Positions 25,895 through 38,966 are shown, numbered from the stretch's first letter. The stretch: DNA of 64,000 bases from Hydrogenophaga sp. IBVHS1 (GCF_002127265.1 NZ_NFUU01000001.1:682001-746000), one strand, 5' to 3'. The notes: generated by a model not told the origin, from the sequence alone. Numbers and translations: made by a program.

Positions 25895-28272
25895 CTAGGT
25901 GCCCACCGCCCGCAACACCTCTTCCGCCGTCGCCGGCGCATTCATCGCCTCTGCATTCCCGCCCGCCTGCGCCACCGCATCGCGCAGCGCCTCAAACACG
26001 CTGATCGCCAGCATGAAGGGCGGTTCGCCCACGGCCTTGCTGCCGTGCACGTTGTCTTCCCGGTTGGCCTCGGGCCAGAGGTCGGTCTTGAAGTGTTCGG
26101 GGATGTCGCCGGTGGCGGGGATCTTGTAGGTGCTGGGGGCGTGGGTCTGCAGGTAGCCCTTGTCGTTCCACACCAGTTGTTCGGTGGTGAGCCAGCCCAT
26201 GCCTTGTACGAAGCCGCCTTCGATCTGGCCGATGTCGATGGCTGGGTTGATGCTGTGGCCCACGTCGTGAAGGATGTCGACCTTGAGCACGCGGCTCTCG
26301 CCGGTGAGCGTGTCGATGGCCACTTCGGTCACGGCGGCGCCGTAGGCGAAGTAGTAGAACGGCCGGCCCGTCAGGGTGGTCTTGTCGTAGTGGATCTTGG
26401 GCGTGCGGTAGAAGCCGTCGCTCCAGAGCTGGATGCGGTTGGCGTACGCGGCGCTCACCACGTCTTCAAACTTTCGCGTGGTGGTGGGCGTGATCACCTG
26501 GCCGCCTTCGAAACGCACGGCGCCGGCACCGCAGTTGTCCAGGCCGGAGACGAACGCGGCGAGGTTGTCGCGCACGTGGCGGGCGGCAAACTGCGCGGCG
26601 CGGCCGTTCAGGTCGGTGCCGCTGCTGGCGGCGGTGGCGCTGGCGTTGGGCACCTTGCTGGTGTCTGAAGCGGTCGACAGCACCTTTTCAAACGGCACGC
26701 CGAGTTCGTCGGCCACGATGGCGGCCACCTTGGTGTTCAGGCCCTGGCCCATTTCGGTGCCGCCGTGGTTCACCTGCACGCTGCCGTCGGTGTACACGTG
26801 CACCAGCGCGCCGGCCTGGTTGAACAGCGTGGCGGTGAAGCTGATGCCGAACTTCACAGGCGTGAGCGCAATGCCTTTCTTGATGACGGGGCTCTGCGCG
26901 TTCCAGTCGGCAATCTGCTCGCGGCGTTCGCGGTAGCCGCTGGTGTGGGCCAGCGTGGTCATCAGCGGTTCGAGAATGTTGTCCTCCACCTTCATCTGGT
27001 AGTGGGTGACGTTGCGTTCTTCAATGCCGTACAGGTTGCGCAGGCGCACGTCCAGTGGGTCCAGCCCCAGCGCGCGGGCGATATCGCTCAGGATGCGTTC
27101 GATGACGATGACACCCTGCGGGCCGCCGAAGCCGCGAAACGCGGTGTGGCTTTGTATGTTGGTCTTGCAGCGGTAGCTGGAGATGGCCACGTCTTCCAGG
27201 AAGTAGGCGTTGTCGGCGTGGAAGATGGCGCGGTCGGCCACGGGGCCGGAAAGGTCGGCGCTGAAGCCGCAGTTGGCCAGCATCTCCAGCTCTAGCCCGC
27301 AGAGCTGGCCGGTGGCATCGAAGCCGGCGCGGTAGTGGTAGGCGAAGGGGTGGCGCTTGCCGGTGACCATGAAGTCGTCGTCGCGGTCCAGCCGCAGCTT
27401 CACCGGGCGCTTGAGCTTGTTGGCGGCGATGGCGGCCCACACGGCCAGGTTGCCGGCCTGCGTTTCCTTGCCACCGAAGCCGCCACCCATGCGCCGGCAT
27501 TCCACCGTCACGGCGTGGTTGTCCAGCCCCAGCGCGTGCGAAACCCAGTGCTGCACCTCGCCGGGGTGCTGGGTGCTCGAATACACCCACCACTGGTCTT
27601 GCTCCAGCGGCAGCACATAGGCCACCTGGCCTTCCAGGTAAAAGTGTTCCTGCCCGCCGATCTCGAAGGTGCCTTCAATCACCTGCGGTGCGCGCGCCAG
27701 TGCGGCGGCGGCGTTGCCGCGTTTCACATGCACCGGTGGCAACACGTAGCTTTGCAGCGCGTGCGCCTCGTGCACGCTGATCACAGCCGGAAGGGGCTCA
27801 ATGTCGAACTTCACCAGCCGTGCGGCGCGGCGCGCGGTCATCACGTCGTCGGCCACCACGAGCGCGGCCACCTGGCCAAGGAACTGCACGGTGTCGGTGG
27901 CGAACACGGGCTCGTCGTGCGCGAAGGCGGCGAGCATCGGGTCGCCGGGGATGTCGGCGGTGCTGAACACGCCGCGCACGCCCGGCACGGCGAGCGCGGC
28001 GCGGGTGTCCATGCCGCGCAGCTTGCCGTGCGCCACGGGCGAGCACACCGGCGCGGCGTGCAGCGTGCCGCGCACTTCGGGGATGTCGTCTATATAAGTA
28101 GCGCCACCGGCCACCTGGGCACGCGCGCTTTCGTGGAAGCGGGAGACGCCGGCGGCGCGTTCGGCTTTGGGTTGCGTCGGTGTGGTCGGGATGGGGGTTT
28201 CGGGAGCGATCTCGGCGTCCCCTCGGGAGGAGATCACCACCGGCGTGTCGGTCGGGTTTTTGTCGCGTGCGT

Positions 28273-28276
<4 letters not shown>
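25895..28276 (-). CDS. xdhB: Xanthine dehydrogenase, molybdopterin-binding subunit XdhB
   Basis: 793-residue large subunit of the two-subunit bacterial xanthine dehydrogenase. It oxidises hypoxanthine to xanthine and urate. Visible: the a/b hammerhead domain (ATYIDDIPEVRGTLHAAPV), the molybdopterin motif RRMGGGFGGKE, the active-site arginine region AFRGFGGPQG, and the C-terminal EPPFMLAISVFEALRDA with the catalytic glutamate in VGEPPF. Its ATG overlaps the xdhA stop as ATGA, so translation is coupled. The usual chaperone gene xdhC is not next door. Confidence 0.96.
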
Positions 28277-29766
<1,490 letters not shown>

Positions 29767-29798
29767 GCGCGCCAGCATAGCGCCGGCCCCATGGCACA

Positions 29799-29818
29799 AC
29801 ATATGCTCCGTCATATGT
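29799..29818. promoter_or_regulatory. Inverted-repeat operator between xdhA and the LysR gene
   Basis: ACATATG-N6-CATATGT, a perfect 7-bp inverted repeat, sits in the 94-bp divergent region. A third CATATG lies at 29847-29852, just before the LysR start. The layout (one strong palindrome plus a weaker site) is typical of LysR binding and activation sites. Binding by the adjacent regulator is inferred. Confidence 0.55.
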
Positions 29819-29860
29819 CCAGAATGCCCAAAACACCATTCACCAGCATATGACACCGGT

Positions 29861-30805
29861 ATGAAATACGGGGCCATGTTCGACAAGATAGACCTGCACC
29901 TCATTCGCGTGTTGCACACCGTGCTCACCGAACGCAGCGTCTCGCGTGCGGCGATCCGGCTGGGCATGTACCAGCCGGCGGTGAGCGCGGCCCTGAAGCG
30001 CCTGCGCGAACTCGCCGGAGACCCCCTTCTGGTGCGTTCAGGCTCAGGCATGGTGCCCACGGTGGCCGGCCTGCGCATGATCGAGCCGGCGGCCGACATC
30101 CTGCGCAGCGCCGAGGTGCTGTTTTCCGACGCGCGCAGTTTCGATCCCGCCACCGCCCACCACAGCTTCAGCCTGGCCGCCAGCGACTATCTGGATCCGC
30201 TGTTCCTGCCCCAGCTGGTCACGCAGATCAAGAGCCTGGCGCCGCACTGCCCGATCGACATCCACCCGCTCTCGCGCGATTCCGATTACCGCAACCACCT
30301 GGCCCAGGGCGATGTGGACGTGGTGATTGGCAACTGGGCGCAGCCGCCGGACGATCTGCACCTGGGGCGGCTGTTCGGTGACGAGGTGGTGTGCCTGGTG
30401 TCGAACCAGCATCCGGCCGCGCGGCGCGGCTGGGACGTGGAGGCCTGGCTGGGCGCCGAGCACATTGCGCCCACGCCCACCCACCCCGGCGCGCGCGGCT
30501 TCATCGACGACCACCTGGCCAGCCTGGGTCTGGTGCGCAACATCACCGCGCGCTGCCCCCATTTCGGGCTGATTCCGGCCATGGTGGCGGGCAGCCTGCT
30601 GGTGCTCACCACCGGGCGCCAGTATTGCGAGCGCTTCACCAGTGTGCTGCCGGTGAAGGTGCTGCCCAGCCCGGTGGAATTCCCCCGGATGATGTATTAC
30701 CAGCTCTGGCACGAGCGCACCCACGCATCGAACGCGGCGCGCTGGCTGCGCGAACAGATCAAGACGGTCGCCGCTTCGCTCAAGCGGCTGGACGCCGAGT
30801 CCTGA
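29861..30805 (+). CDS. LysR-family regulator of the purine locus
   Basis: 314 residues. Winged helix at 10-70 (IDLHLIRVLHTVLTERSVSRAAIRLGMYQPAVSAALKRLRE-type pattern) followed by the two-lobed effector domain (HHSFSLAASDYLDPLFLPQLV, LAQGDVDVVIGNW). ATG 29861 or ATG 29876 could start it. It diverges from xdhAB and runs in the same direction as the ABC importer genes, 23 bp ahead of the ATPase, so it may be cotranscribed with them. The likely ligand is a purine or urate-type compound, by context only. Confidence 0.9.
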   Translation: MKYGAMFDKIDLHLIRVLHTVLTERSVSRAAIRLGMYQPAVSAALKRLRELAGDPLLVRSGSGMVPTVAGLRMIEPAADILRSAEVLFSDARSFDPATAHHSFSLAASDYLDPLFLPQLVTQIKSLAPHCPIDIHPLSRDSDYRNHLAQGDVDVVIGNWAQPPDDLHLGRLFGDEVVCLVSNQHPAARRGWDVEAWLGAEHIAPTPTHPGARGFIDDHLASLGLVRNITARCPHFGLIPAMVAGSLLVLTTGRQYCERFTSVLPVKVLPSPVEFPRMMYYQLWHERTHASNAARWLREQIKTVAASLKRLDAES

Positions 30806-30828
30806 CCCCACCCACAAGAAGGAGACAC

Positions 30829-32370
30829 ATGACCACACCCCGACTTCAATTGAGCGGCATCACCAAGCGCTACCCCGGTGTGGTGGCCAACAGCGATGTC
30901 TCGCTCACCGTGCAGCCCGGCGAGGTGCACGCCGTGCTGGGCGAAAACGGCGCCGGCAAATCCACGCTGATGAAGGTGATCTACGGCTCGGTGAAACCCG
31001 ACGAAGGCACGGTGATGTTCAACGGCAAGCCGGTGCACATCCGCAACCCGCAGGAGGCGCGCGCGCTGGGCATCAGCATGGTGTTCCAGCACTTCAGCCT
31101 GTTCGACACGCTCACCGTGGCAGAAAACGTGTGGCTGGGGCTGGACAAATCGCTCACCCTGCCGGCGGTGGCCGCGAGCATCACCGCCAAGGCAGCCGAG
31201 TACGGGCTGGACATCGACCCTTCGCGGCCCGTGCACACGCTGTCCGTGGGTGAAATGCAGCGGGTGGAAATCATCCGCGCGCTGCTCACCAACCCGCAGT
31301 TGCTGATCCTCGACGAACCCACTTCGGTGCTCACACCGCAGGCGGTCGAAAAGCTCTTTGTGGTGCTGAAGAAGCTGGCCTCGGAGGGCTGCAGCATCCT
31401 CTACATCAGCCACAAGCTGCACGAGATTCGCGAGCTCTGCAACGCCTGCACCGTGTTGCGCGGCGGCAAGGTCACCGGCGTGTGCGATCCGCGGCAAGAA
31501 AGCAATGCCTCGCTCTCGCGCCTGATGATCGGCGCCGAACCGCCGGCACTCAACGTGCGCGAACTTCACGCGGGCGCAGCGGTGCTGGAAGTGAGCGGCC
31601 TCACGCTCGCGAGCGACGACCCCTTTGGTACGCAACTGAACGACATCGCGCTCACCGTTCGGGCAGGCGAGGTGGTGGGCATTGCCGGGGTGTCGGGCAA
31701 CGGCCAGAGCGAGCTGCTGTATGCGCTCTCGGGGGAAGACCGCCGCGCGCCGGCCGGCAGCATCCGTGTGAGCGGGCAAGATGCTTCGCGCTACGCGCCC
31801 GGCAGGCGCCGCGCGCTGGGCCTGCACTTTGTGCCTGAGGAACGCCTGGGGCGTGGCGCGGTGCCCACGCTTTCGCTGGCGCACAACCTGCTGCTCTCGC
31901 GGCGCGATGCGCTGGGCGCGGGCGGCTGGATCAAGGTGAACGCACTCAGGAAGCAGGCGGAAGACGTGATTGCGCGCTACAACGTGAAGGCCAACGGGCC
32001 GGATGCGGCGGCCAAATCGCTCTCGGGCGGCAACCTGCAGAAGTTCATTGTGGGCCGCGAGATCGAGGCCAAACCCAAGCTGCTCATCGTGAGCCAGCCC
32101 ACCTGGGGGGTGGACGTGGGTGCCTCGGCGCAGATTCGCGGGCAGATTCTGGCGCTGCGCGACGCCGGCTGCGCGGTGCTGGTGGTGAGCGAAGAACTCG
32201 ACGAACTGTTCGAGATCAGCGACCGCCTGCACGTGATTGCCAAGGGCCGACTCTCGCCCAGCATGGACCGCAAGGACGCCACCATCGAACGCATTGGCGA
32301 GTGGATGTCGGGCCTGTGGGAAACCTCCGCACCACACAACAGCAAGGAGGCTGCCCATGCTGCGGCTTGA
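30829..32370 (+). CDS. Purine/nucleoside ABC importer, duplicated ATPase
   Basis: 513-residue ATPase with two nucleotide-binding domains. NBD1: Walker A GENGAGKST (about 40-48), signature LSVGEMQRVEI, Walker B LLILDEPT. NBD2: a degenerate Walker A GVSGNGQSEL, signature LSGGNLQKFIVGRE, and Walker B LLIVSQPTWGVD where the usual DEPT is SQPT, so NBD2 probably does not hydrolyse ATP. This is the double-ATPase type paired with BmpA binding proteins (NupA/YufO class). AAGAAGGAG precedes the ATG. The following permease start overlaps its end by 14 bp. Confidence 0.93.
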   Translation: MTTPRLQLSGITKRYPGVVANSDVSLTVQPGEVHAVLGENGAGKSTLMKVIYGSVKPDEGTVMFNGKPVHIRNPQEARALGISMVFQHFSLFDTLTVAENVWLGLDKSLTLPAVAASITAKAAEYGLDIDPSRPVHTLSVGEMQRVEIIRALLTNPQLLILDEPTSVLTPQAVEKLFVVLKKLASEGCSILYISHKLHEIRELCNACTVLRGGKVTGVCDPRQESNASLSRLMIGAEPPALNVRELHAGAAVLEVSGLTLASDDPFGTQLNDIALTVRAGEVVGIAGVSGNGQSELLYALSGEDRRAPAGSIRVSGQDASRYAPGRRRALGLHFVPEERLGRGAVPTLSLAHNLLLSRRDALGAGGWIKVNALRKQAEDVIARYNVKANGPDAAAKSLSGGNLQKFIVGREIEAKPKLLIVSQPTWGVDVGASAQIRGQILALRDAGCAVLVVSEELDELFEISDRLHVIAKGRLSPSMDRKDATIERIGEWMSGLWETSAPHNSKEAAHAAA

Positions 32371-33412
32371 AGTCCGTCCCCAGCCGTCGGCGCGCTGGGG
32401 CTACGCCTCGCCTTTGCTGGCCCTGCTCATCACCGTGGTGATCGGCGTCATTCTGTTCGCCGTGCTCGGCAAGGACCCGGTGCGCGGCCTGCAGGTGTTC
32501 TTCTGGGAGCCCATCAAGAGCACCTACGCGCTCTCGGAGCTCATGGTCAAGGCCACGCCGCTGCTCATCATCGCGCTCGGGCTGGCGGTGTGCTTTCGCT
32601 CCAACGTGTGGAACATCGGCGCCGAAGGGCAATACATCTTTGGCGCCATCTGCGCGGCAGGCATGGCGCTCACCGCCACCAAAGACACCGGCGCGTGGAT
32701 CGTGCCGGCCGTGCTGGCCGCCGGTGTGCTGGGCGGCATGCTGTGGGCCGGCATCACCGCGTTGCTTCGCGACCGCTTCAACGCCAACGAAATCCTGGTG
32801 AGCCTGATGCTGGTGTATGTGGCGGTGCAGGTGCTGAACTTCCTGGTGTACGGACCGTGGAAAGACCCGCTCGGCTACAACTTCCCGCAGACCAAGACCT
32901 TCGAGTCGGTCACGCAGATTCCGCGGTTGATGAGCGGCTCTCGCGTGAACATCGGCCTGCTGCTGGCGCTGGCCGGTGTGGCCGCCGTGTGGGTGTTTCT
33001 GTTTCGCACCTACTCGGGCTATGCGCAACTGGTGGGCGGCCTGGCGCCTGCTGCGGCGCGTTATGCGGGCTTCTCGTCGCGCAAGGCCTTGTGGATCGCG
33101 CTGCTCACCTCGGGCGGCGCCGCCGGCCTTGCGGGCGCGCTGGAAGTGGCCGGGCCCATTGGCCAGCTCACGCCCTATGTGCCGGCAGGCTACGGCTTCG
33201 CGGCCATCATCGTCGCCTTCGTGGGGCGGCTGCACCCGGTGGGCATCGTGTTCTCCGCCATTCTCATGAGCATGTTCTACATCGGCGGCGAACTCGCGCA
33301 GTCGCGCCTGGGCTTGCCCAAATCAATCACCGGGGTGTTCCAGGGTCTGCTGCTGTTTGCGCTGCTGGCTTGCGACACGCTCATTGCCTACCGCCTGGTC
33401 TGGAAGAAGTGA
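32357..33412 (+). CDS. Purine/nucleoside ABC importer, permease 1
   Basis: 351 residues, about ten hydrophobic segments, of the BPD_transp_2 permease family. The conserved stretch NVWNIGAEGQYIFGAICAAG (about 80) and SGGAAGLAGALEVAGPIGQL (about 240) are the family landmarks; the insert LNFLVYGPWKDPLGYNFPQT is typical of the larger permease of BmpA systems. Start ATG 32357 has AAGGAGG and overlaps the ATPase gene. Confidence 0.92.
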   Translation: MLRLEVRPQPSARWGYASPLLALLITVVIGVILFAVLGKDPVRGLQVFFWEPIKSTYALSELMVKATPLLIIALGLAVCFRSNVWNIGAEGQYIFGAICAAGMALTATKDTGAWIVPAVLAAGVLGGMLWAGITALLRDRFNANEILVSLMLVYVAVQVLNFLVYGPWKDPLGYNFPQTKTFESVTQIPRLMSGSRVNIGLLLALAGVAAVWVFLFRTYSGYAQLVGGLAPAAARYAGFSSRKALWIALLTSGGAAGLAGALEVAGPIGQLTPYVPAGYGFAAIIVAFVGRLHPVGIVFSAILMSMFYIGGELAQSRLGLPKSITGVFQGLLLFALLACDTLIAYRLVWKK

Positions 33413-33419
33413 GGAAGAC

Positions 33420-34340
33420 ATGGAATCCATCGCACTGCTTTTCGCCGCCTCGCTCAACGCGGGCACCGTGCTGGCCATTGCCTCGCTGGGCCTGTTGATC
33501 AACGAGAAGGCCGGCATCGTCAACCTGGGTGCCGAGGGCATGATGCTCTGCGCCGCGCTCGCCGGTTTTGCCACCGTGGTGCACACCGGCAGCAGCACGC
33601 TCGGCTTTCTGGCCGGCATGGGCGCCGGGGCTTTGCTGGCGGCCATCTTCGGCGGGCTGGTGATCTGGCTCAACACCAACCAGTACGCCACGGGGCTCGC
33701 ACTCAGCCTGTTCGGTGCCGGTTTCTCGGCGTTTGCGGGCAGCAGCTACGTGCAGGAAAAGCTGCCCGAGCAGACGCAGTTCGCCATTCCGTTCCTGAGC
33801 GAGATTCCGCTGATCGGCCCCGCGCTGTTCCGCCACCACCCCATGGTGTACGCCTGTGTGGCGCTGGTGCTCGGGCTGATCTGGTTTCTGTACCGCACGC
33901 GTGCAGGCCTGGTGCTGCGCAGCGTGGGCGAGAGCCCGGAATCGGCCCACGCGCTGGGCTACCCGGTGCGTCGCATCCGCATGATGGCGGTGATGGCCGG
34001 TGGCGCGCTCTGCGGTCTGGCGGGCGCCTACGTGTCCACCGTGTACACGCCGCTGTGGGTGGAAGGCATGATCGCCGGCAAGGGCTGGATCGCGCTGGCG
34101 CTCACCACGTTTGCCACCTGGCGCCCGGCCCGCGTGCTGCTGGGTGCCTACCTGTTCGGCGGCGTCACCATGCTGCAGTTCCACCTGCAGGGCATTGGCG
34201 TGAACGTGCCCAGCCAGTTCCTGACCATGATGCCGTACGTGGCCACCATCGTCGTGCTGGTGCTCATCTCGCGCAACCCCACGTGGATTCGCATCAACAT
34301 GCCCACGTCCATCGGAAAACCCTTCTACCCGGGTGCATAA
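33420..34340 (+). CDS. Purine/nucleoside ABC importer, permease 2
   Basis: 306 residues, the smaller BPD_transp_2 permease. NEKAGIVNLGAEGMMLCAAL near residue 30 and GALCGLAGAYVSTVYTPLW near 205 match the family. Eight or so membrane segments. It starts 7 bp after permease 1, with GAGGAAG upstream, and is followed by the binding-protein gene. Confidence 0.92.
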   Translation: MESIALLFAASLNAGTVLAIASLGLLINEKAGIVNLGAEGMMLCAALAGFATVVHTGSSTLGFLAGMGAGALLAAIFGGLVIWLNTNQYATGLALSLFGAGFSAFAGSSYVQEKLPEQTQFAIPFLSEIPLIGPALFRHHPMVYACVALVLGLIWFLYRTRAGLVLRSVGESPESAHALGYPVRRIRMMAVMAGGALCGLAGAYVSTVYTPLWVEGMIAGKGWIALALTTFATWRPARVLLGAYLFGGVTMLQFHLQGIGVNVPSQFLTMMPYVATIVVLVLISRNPTWIRINMPTSIGKPFYPGA

Positions 34341-34416
34341 TTTACCGATACCGTACCGTACCCAGACCTGTATTCAACCCCGTTTTCCCACCACCCTTCT
34401 CACACCGAGGAAACCC

Positions 34417-35574
34417 ATGACAGACCTGAACAAACGCTCCCTGATGAAGGTTGCCGCGTTGACCGCGTTGACCAGTGCCGTGCTGATCGGCTGCGGCAAG
34501 AAGGAAGAGGCCGCTGCGCCCGCCGCCGCGCCTGCGCCGGCCCCGGTCGCCGCCGCCCCGGCACCGAAGCCCGAGCCGCTGAAGATCGCGTTTGCCTATG
34601 TCGGCCCGGTGGGCGATGGTGGCTGGACCTTCGCCCACGACAACGGCCGCAAGGCGGTGGAGAAAGAGTTCGGCGACAAGGTGGTGACGAGCTTCGTGGA
34701 GAACGTGCCCGAGAGCGCCGACGCCGAGCGCGTGCTGCGCGACATGGCCAGCCAGGGCAACAAGCTGGTGTTCGGCACCACCTTCGGCTACATGGAGCCC
34801 ATGCTCAAGGTCGCGCCCGATTTCAAGGACGTGAAGTTCGAGCACGCCACCGGCTACAAGACCGCCGACAACATGCGCACCTACGACAGCCGCACCTACG
34901 AAGGCGCGTACATGGCCGGCATCATCGCGGGCAGCATGACCAAGACCAACACGCTGGGCGTGGTGGCCTCCATCCCAATTCCCGAAGTGATCCGCAACAT
35001 CAACAGCTTCACCATGGGCGCGCAGTCGGTGAACCCCAAAGTGAAGACCAAGGTGGTCTGGGTGAACGGCTGGTTCGACCCACCAAAGGAAACCGAAGCC
35101 GCTACCTCGCTGATCAACGGCGGCGCCGACGTGCTGATGCAGAACACCGACTCGTCGGCCGTGCTGCAGACCGCCGAGAAGCTGGGCAAGCGCGCCTTCG
35201 GCTGGGATTCGGACATGACCGCCTACGGCCCCAAGGCCCACCTGGGTTCGGCTGTGATCAACTGGGCGCCTTATTACATCAAGGCCACCAAGGACGCGCT
35301 GGAAGGCACCTGGACCACCGGCGGCGTGTGGTGGGGCGTGAAGGAAGGTGCGATCGACATGGTCTCCGTGGCCGACGACGTCCCTGCCGAAGCCAAGGCC
35401 AAGGTGGACGAAGTGCGCGCAGGCCTGAAGGCCGGCACCTACAACATCTGGAAGGGCCCGCTCGTGGGTCAGGACGGCAAGGAAGTGCTGGCCAAGGACG
35501 CAGTCGCTGACGACAAGTTCCTGGGCGGCGTGAAGTTCTACGTCAAGGGCGTTGAAGGCAAAGTGCCGAACTAA
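34417..35574 (+). CDS. BmpA/PnrA-family purine-binding lipoprotein
   Basis: 385 residues. Lipoprotein signal (ALTALTSAVLIGC, lipobox LIGC) then a low-complexity Ala/Pro linker of about 35 residues, then the BmpA-type periplasmic binding fold: IAFAYVGPVGDGGWTFAHD, FGTTFGYMEPMLKVA, ATGYKTADNMRTYDSRTYEGAYMAG. The family binds purine nucleosides or bases. The linker probably lets it reach from the membrane. It is the last gene before a strong terminator. Confidence 0.92.
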   Translation: MTDLNKRSLMKVAALTALTSAVLIGCGKKEEAAAPAAAPAPAPVAAAPAPKPEPLKIAFAYVGPVGDGGWTFAHDNGRKAVEKEFGDKVVTSFVENVPESADAERVLRDMASQGNKLVFGTTFGYMEPMLKVAPDFKDVKFEHATGYKTADNMRTYDSRTYEGAYMAGIIAGSMTKTNTLGVVASIPIPEVIRNINSFTMGAQSVNPKVKTKVVWVNGWFDPPKETEAATSLINGGADVLMQNTDSSAVLQTAEKLGKRAFGWDSDMTAYGPKAHLGSAVINWAPYYIKATKDALEGTWTTGGVWWGVKEGAIDMVSVADDVPAEAKAKVDEVRAGLKAGTYNIWKGPLVGQDGKEVLAKDAVADDKFLGGVKFYVKGVEGKVPN

Positions 35575-35594
35575 GTCCACAGACCGTGGAAAAA

Positions 35595-35622
35595 GAGGCC
35601 GCCTCCGGGCGGCTTTTTTTGT
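35595..35622 (+). terminator. Rho-independent terminator after the first BmpA gene
   Basis: Stem GCCGCC (35598-35603), 4-base loop, GGCGGC (35608-35613), then seven T. It follows the binding-protein stop by about 20 bp and ends the importer operon, only 5 bp before the Rieske gene start, so that gene depends on read-through or on a promoter inside this short gap. Confidence 0.85.
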
Positions 35623-35626
35623 TTGA

Positions 35627-37665
<2,039 letters not shown>

Positions 37666-37690
37666 GGGGTGCATGCGGCGAAACTGCAGC

Positions 37691-37756
37691 CTATTCGCCG
37701 CATTTTCTGCGGCGAATAGCGGTTTCATGCGGTGATTGACCGCATAATCGCCGCAT
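37691..37756. promoter_or_regulatory. Two inverted repeats upstream of the Fic gene
   Basis: First: CTATTCGCCGCA/TGCGGCGAATAG, perfect 12-bp arms with a 5-base centre (37691-37719). Second: ATGCGGT/ACCGCAT, 7-bp arms with a 5-base centre (37727-37745). The half-site TCGCCGCAT (37695-37703) recurs at 37748-37756 over the Fic start codon. The first repeat could also act as a terminator for adenine deaminase, but no T-run follows. Autoregulation by the winged helix of Fic is the simplest reading. Confidence 0.6.
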
Positions 37757-38894
37757 GAAAAGCGGTGATTACCGAAACGATGCACGTTATATCTGGCAGT
37801 CGCCCGACTGGCCTGCGCTTCGCTACGACCTGCCCGCTTTGAGTGGCCCGCTGAGCGAGGTCAGTCGTGCCCAGGGTTTGTTGCTGGGCCGCATGGCCGA
37901 TGTAGGGCTCGCCTTGCGCGACCGCGCCACGCTGAGCGCAGTGACCGACGACGTGCTCAAGACCAGCGAGATTGAAGGCGAACAACTCGATGTGGACGCG
38001 GTTCGCTCGTCGGTGGCACGGCGACTGGGCGTGGACATCGGCGCACTTGCTCCAACCGACCGGCATGTGGAAGGCGTGGTCGACATGGTGCTGGACGCCA
38101 CGGCCAACTGTCAGCTCCCCTTGAGCGCCGGACGGCTGTTCGGCTGGCACGCGGCCCTGTTTCCCACGGGCTTTGGCTCGCTCACGCGAATCAGGGTGGG
38201 AGCCTGGCGCAACGATGCAGCAGGCGCCATGCAGGTGGTGTCGGGGTCCGTGCAGCGGCAGCGAGTTCACTTCGAGGCGCCTCCCGCGCAGCGGCTGGAC
38301 GAAGAGATGCGGTGTTTCCTGGACTGGGCCAATGCCCCCACGGGCGAGGCCGCCGTGATCAAGGCGGGTCTCGCGCACCTGTGGGTCGTTACGCTGCATC
38401 CCTTCGACGACGGCAATGGCCGAATCGCGCGCGCTGTGGGAGACCTGTTCCTGGCGCGCGGCGACGGCAGTCCACAGCGCTTCTACAGCCTTTCATCGCA
38501 GATTCAACGCGAACGCAAGGGGTACTACGAGGTTCTGGAACGCACGCAGCGCGGCAATCTGGATGTGACCGCCTGGCTCGCGTGGTTCATCAACACCTTG
38601 CAGCGCGCGGTCGACAGCGCGCACCACACGCTGGACGCAGTGTTGCGAAAGTCGACGTTCTGGCAACGCTGGGCGCAGACATCGCTCAACGAGCGACAGG
38701 TGGCCATGCTGAACCGCGTGCTCGACGGTTTCGAGGGACGTCTGACCAGCGGGCAGTGGGCCAAGCTGACCAGATGTTCCTCAGACACCGCGTTGCGCGA
38801 CATCCAGCATCTCGTGTCGCTCGGCGCGTTGCGCAAGACCGAGGACGGTGGACGCAGCACGGCTTACGAAGTGGTGACGGGCGGACCCGCGTAA
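37755..38894 (+). CDS. Fic-family AMP-transferase with C-terminal winged helix
   Basis: 379 residues. DUF4172-like N-terminal region (YIWQSPDWPALRYD), an inhibitory-helix motif TSEIEG (S/T-x3-E-G, about 75) that blocks ATP, the Fic motif HPFDDGNGRIAR (about 215), and a C-terminal winged helix (TSLNERQVAMLNRVLDG, LRDIQHLVSLGAL). It would transfer AMP to a protein target once its own inhibition is released. The target is unknown. It interrupts an otherwise purine-only gene run and has its own inverted repeats and terminator. Confidence 0.92.
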   Translation: MKSGDYRNDARYIWQSPDWPALRYDLPALSGPLSEVSRAQGLLLGRMADVGLALRDRATLSAVTDDVLKTSEIEGEQLDVDAVRSSVARRLGVDIGALAPTDRHVEGVVDMVLDATANCQLPLSAGRLFGWHAALFPTGFGSLTRIRVGAWRNDAAGAMQVVSGSVQRQRVHFEAPPAQRLDEEMRCFLDWANAPTGEAAVIKAGLAHLWVVTLHPFDDGNGRIARAVGDLFLARGDGSPQRFYSLSSQIQRERKGYYEVLERTQRGNLDVTAWLAWFINTLQRAVDSAHHTLDAVLRKSTFWQRWAQTSLNERQVAMLNRVLDGFEGRLTSGQWAKLTRCSSDTALRDIQHLVSLGALRKTEDGGRSTAYEVVTGGPA

Positions 38895-38905
38895 AATCCG
38901 CCCCC

Positions 38906-38937
38906 AGCGAGCCCGGTGCTTCCCCGGCTCGCTTTTT
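38906..38937 (+). terminator. Rho-independent terminator after the Fic gene
   Basis: AGCGAGCC (38906-38913) pairs with GGCTCGCT (38926-38933), followed by five T. It lies 12 bp after the Fic stop and insulates the following binding-protein gene. Confidence 0.85.
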
Positions 38938-38966
38938 CATTCACGGAAGCCATGTAGAGGAACACC

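Noticed and set aside
34341-34416. Purine riboswitch before the first BmpA gene
   Set aside because: The 76-bp leader is too short and shows no three-way junction pattern.
37691-37719. 12-bp inverted repeat as a terminator for adenine deaminase
   Set aside because: No T-run follows on either strand, and half-sites recur at the Fic start, so an operator is the better reading.
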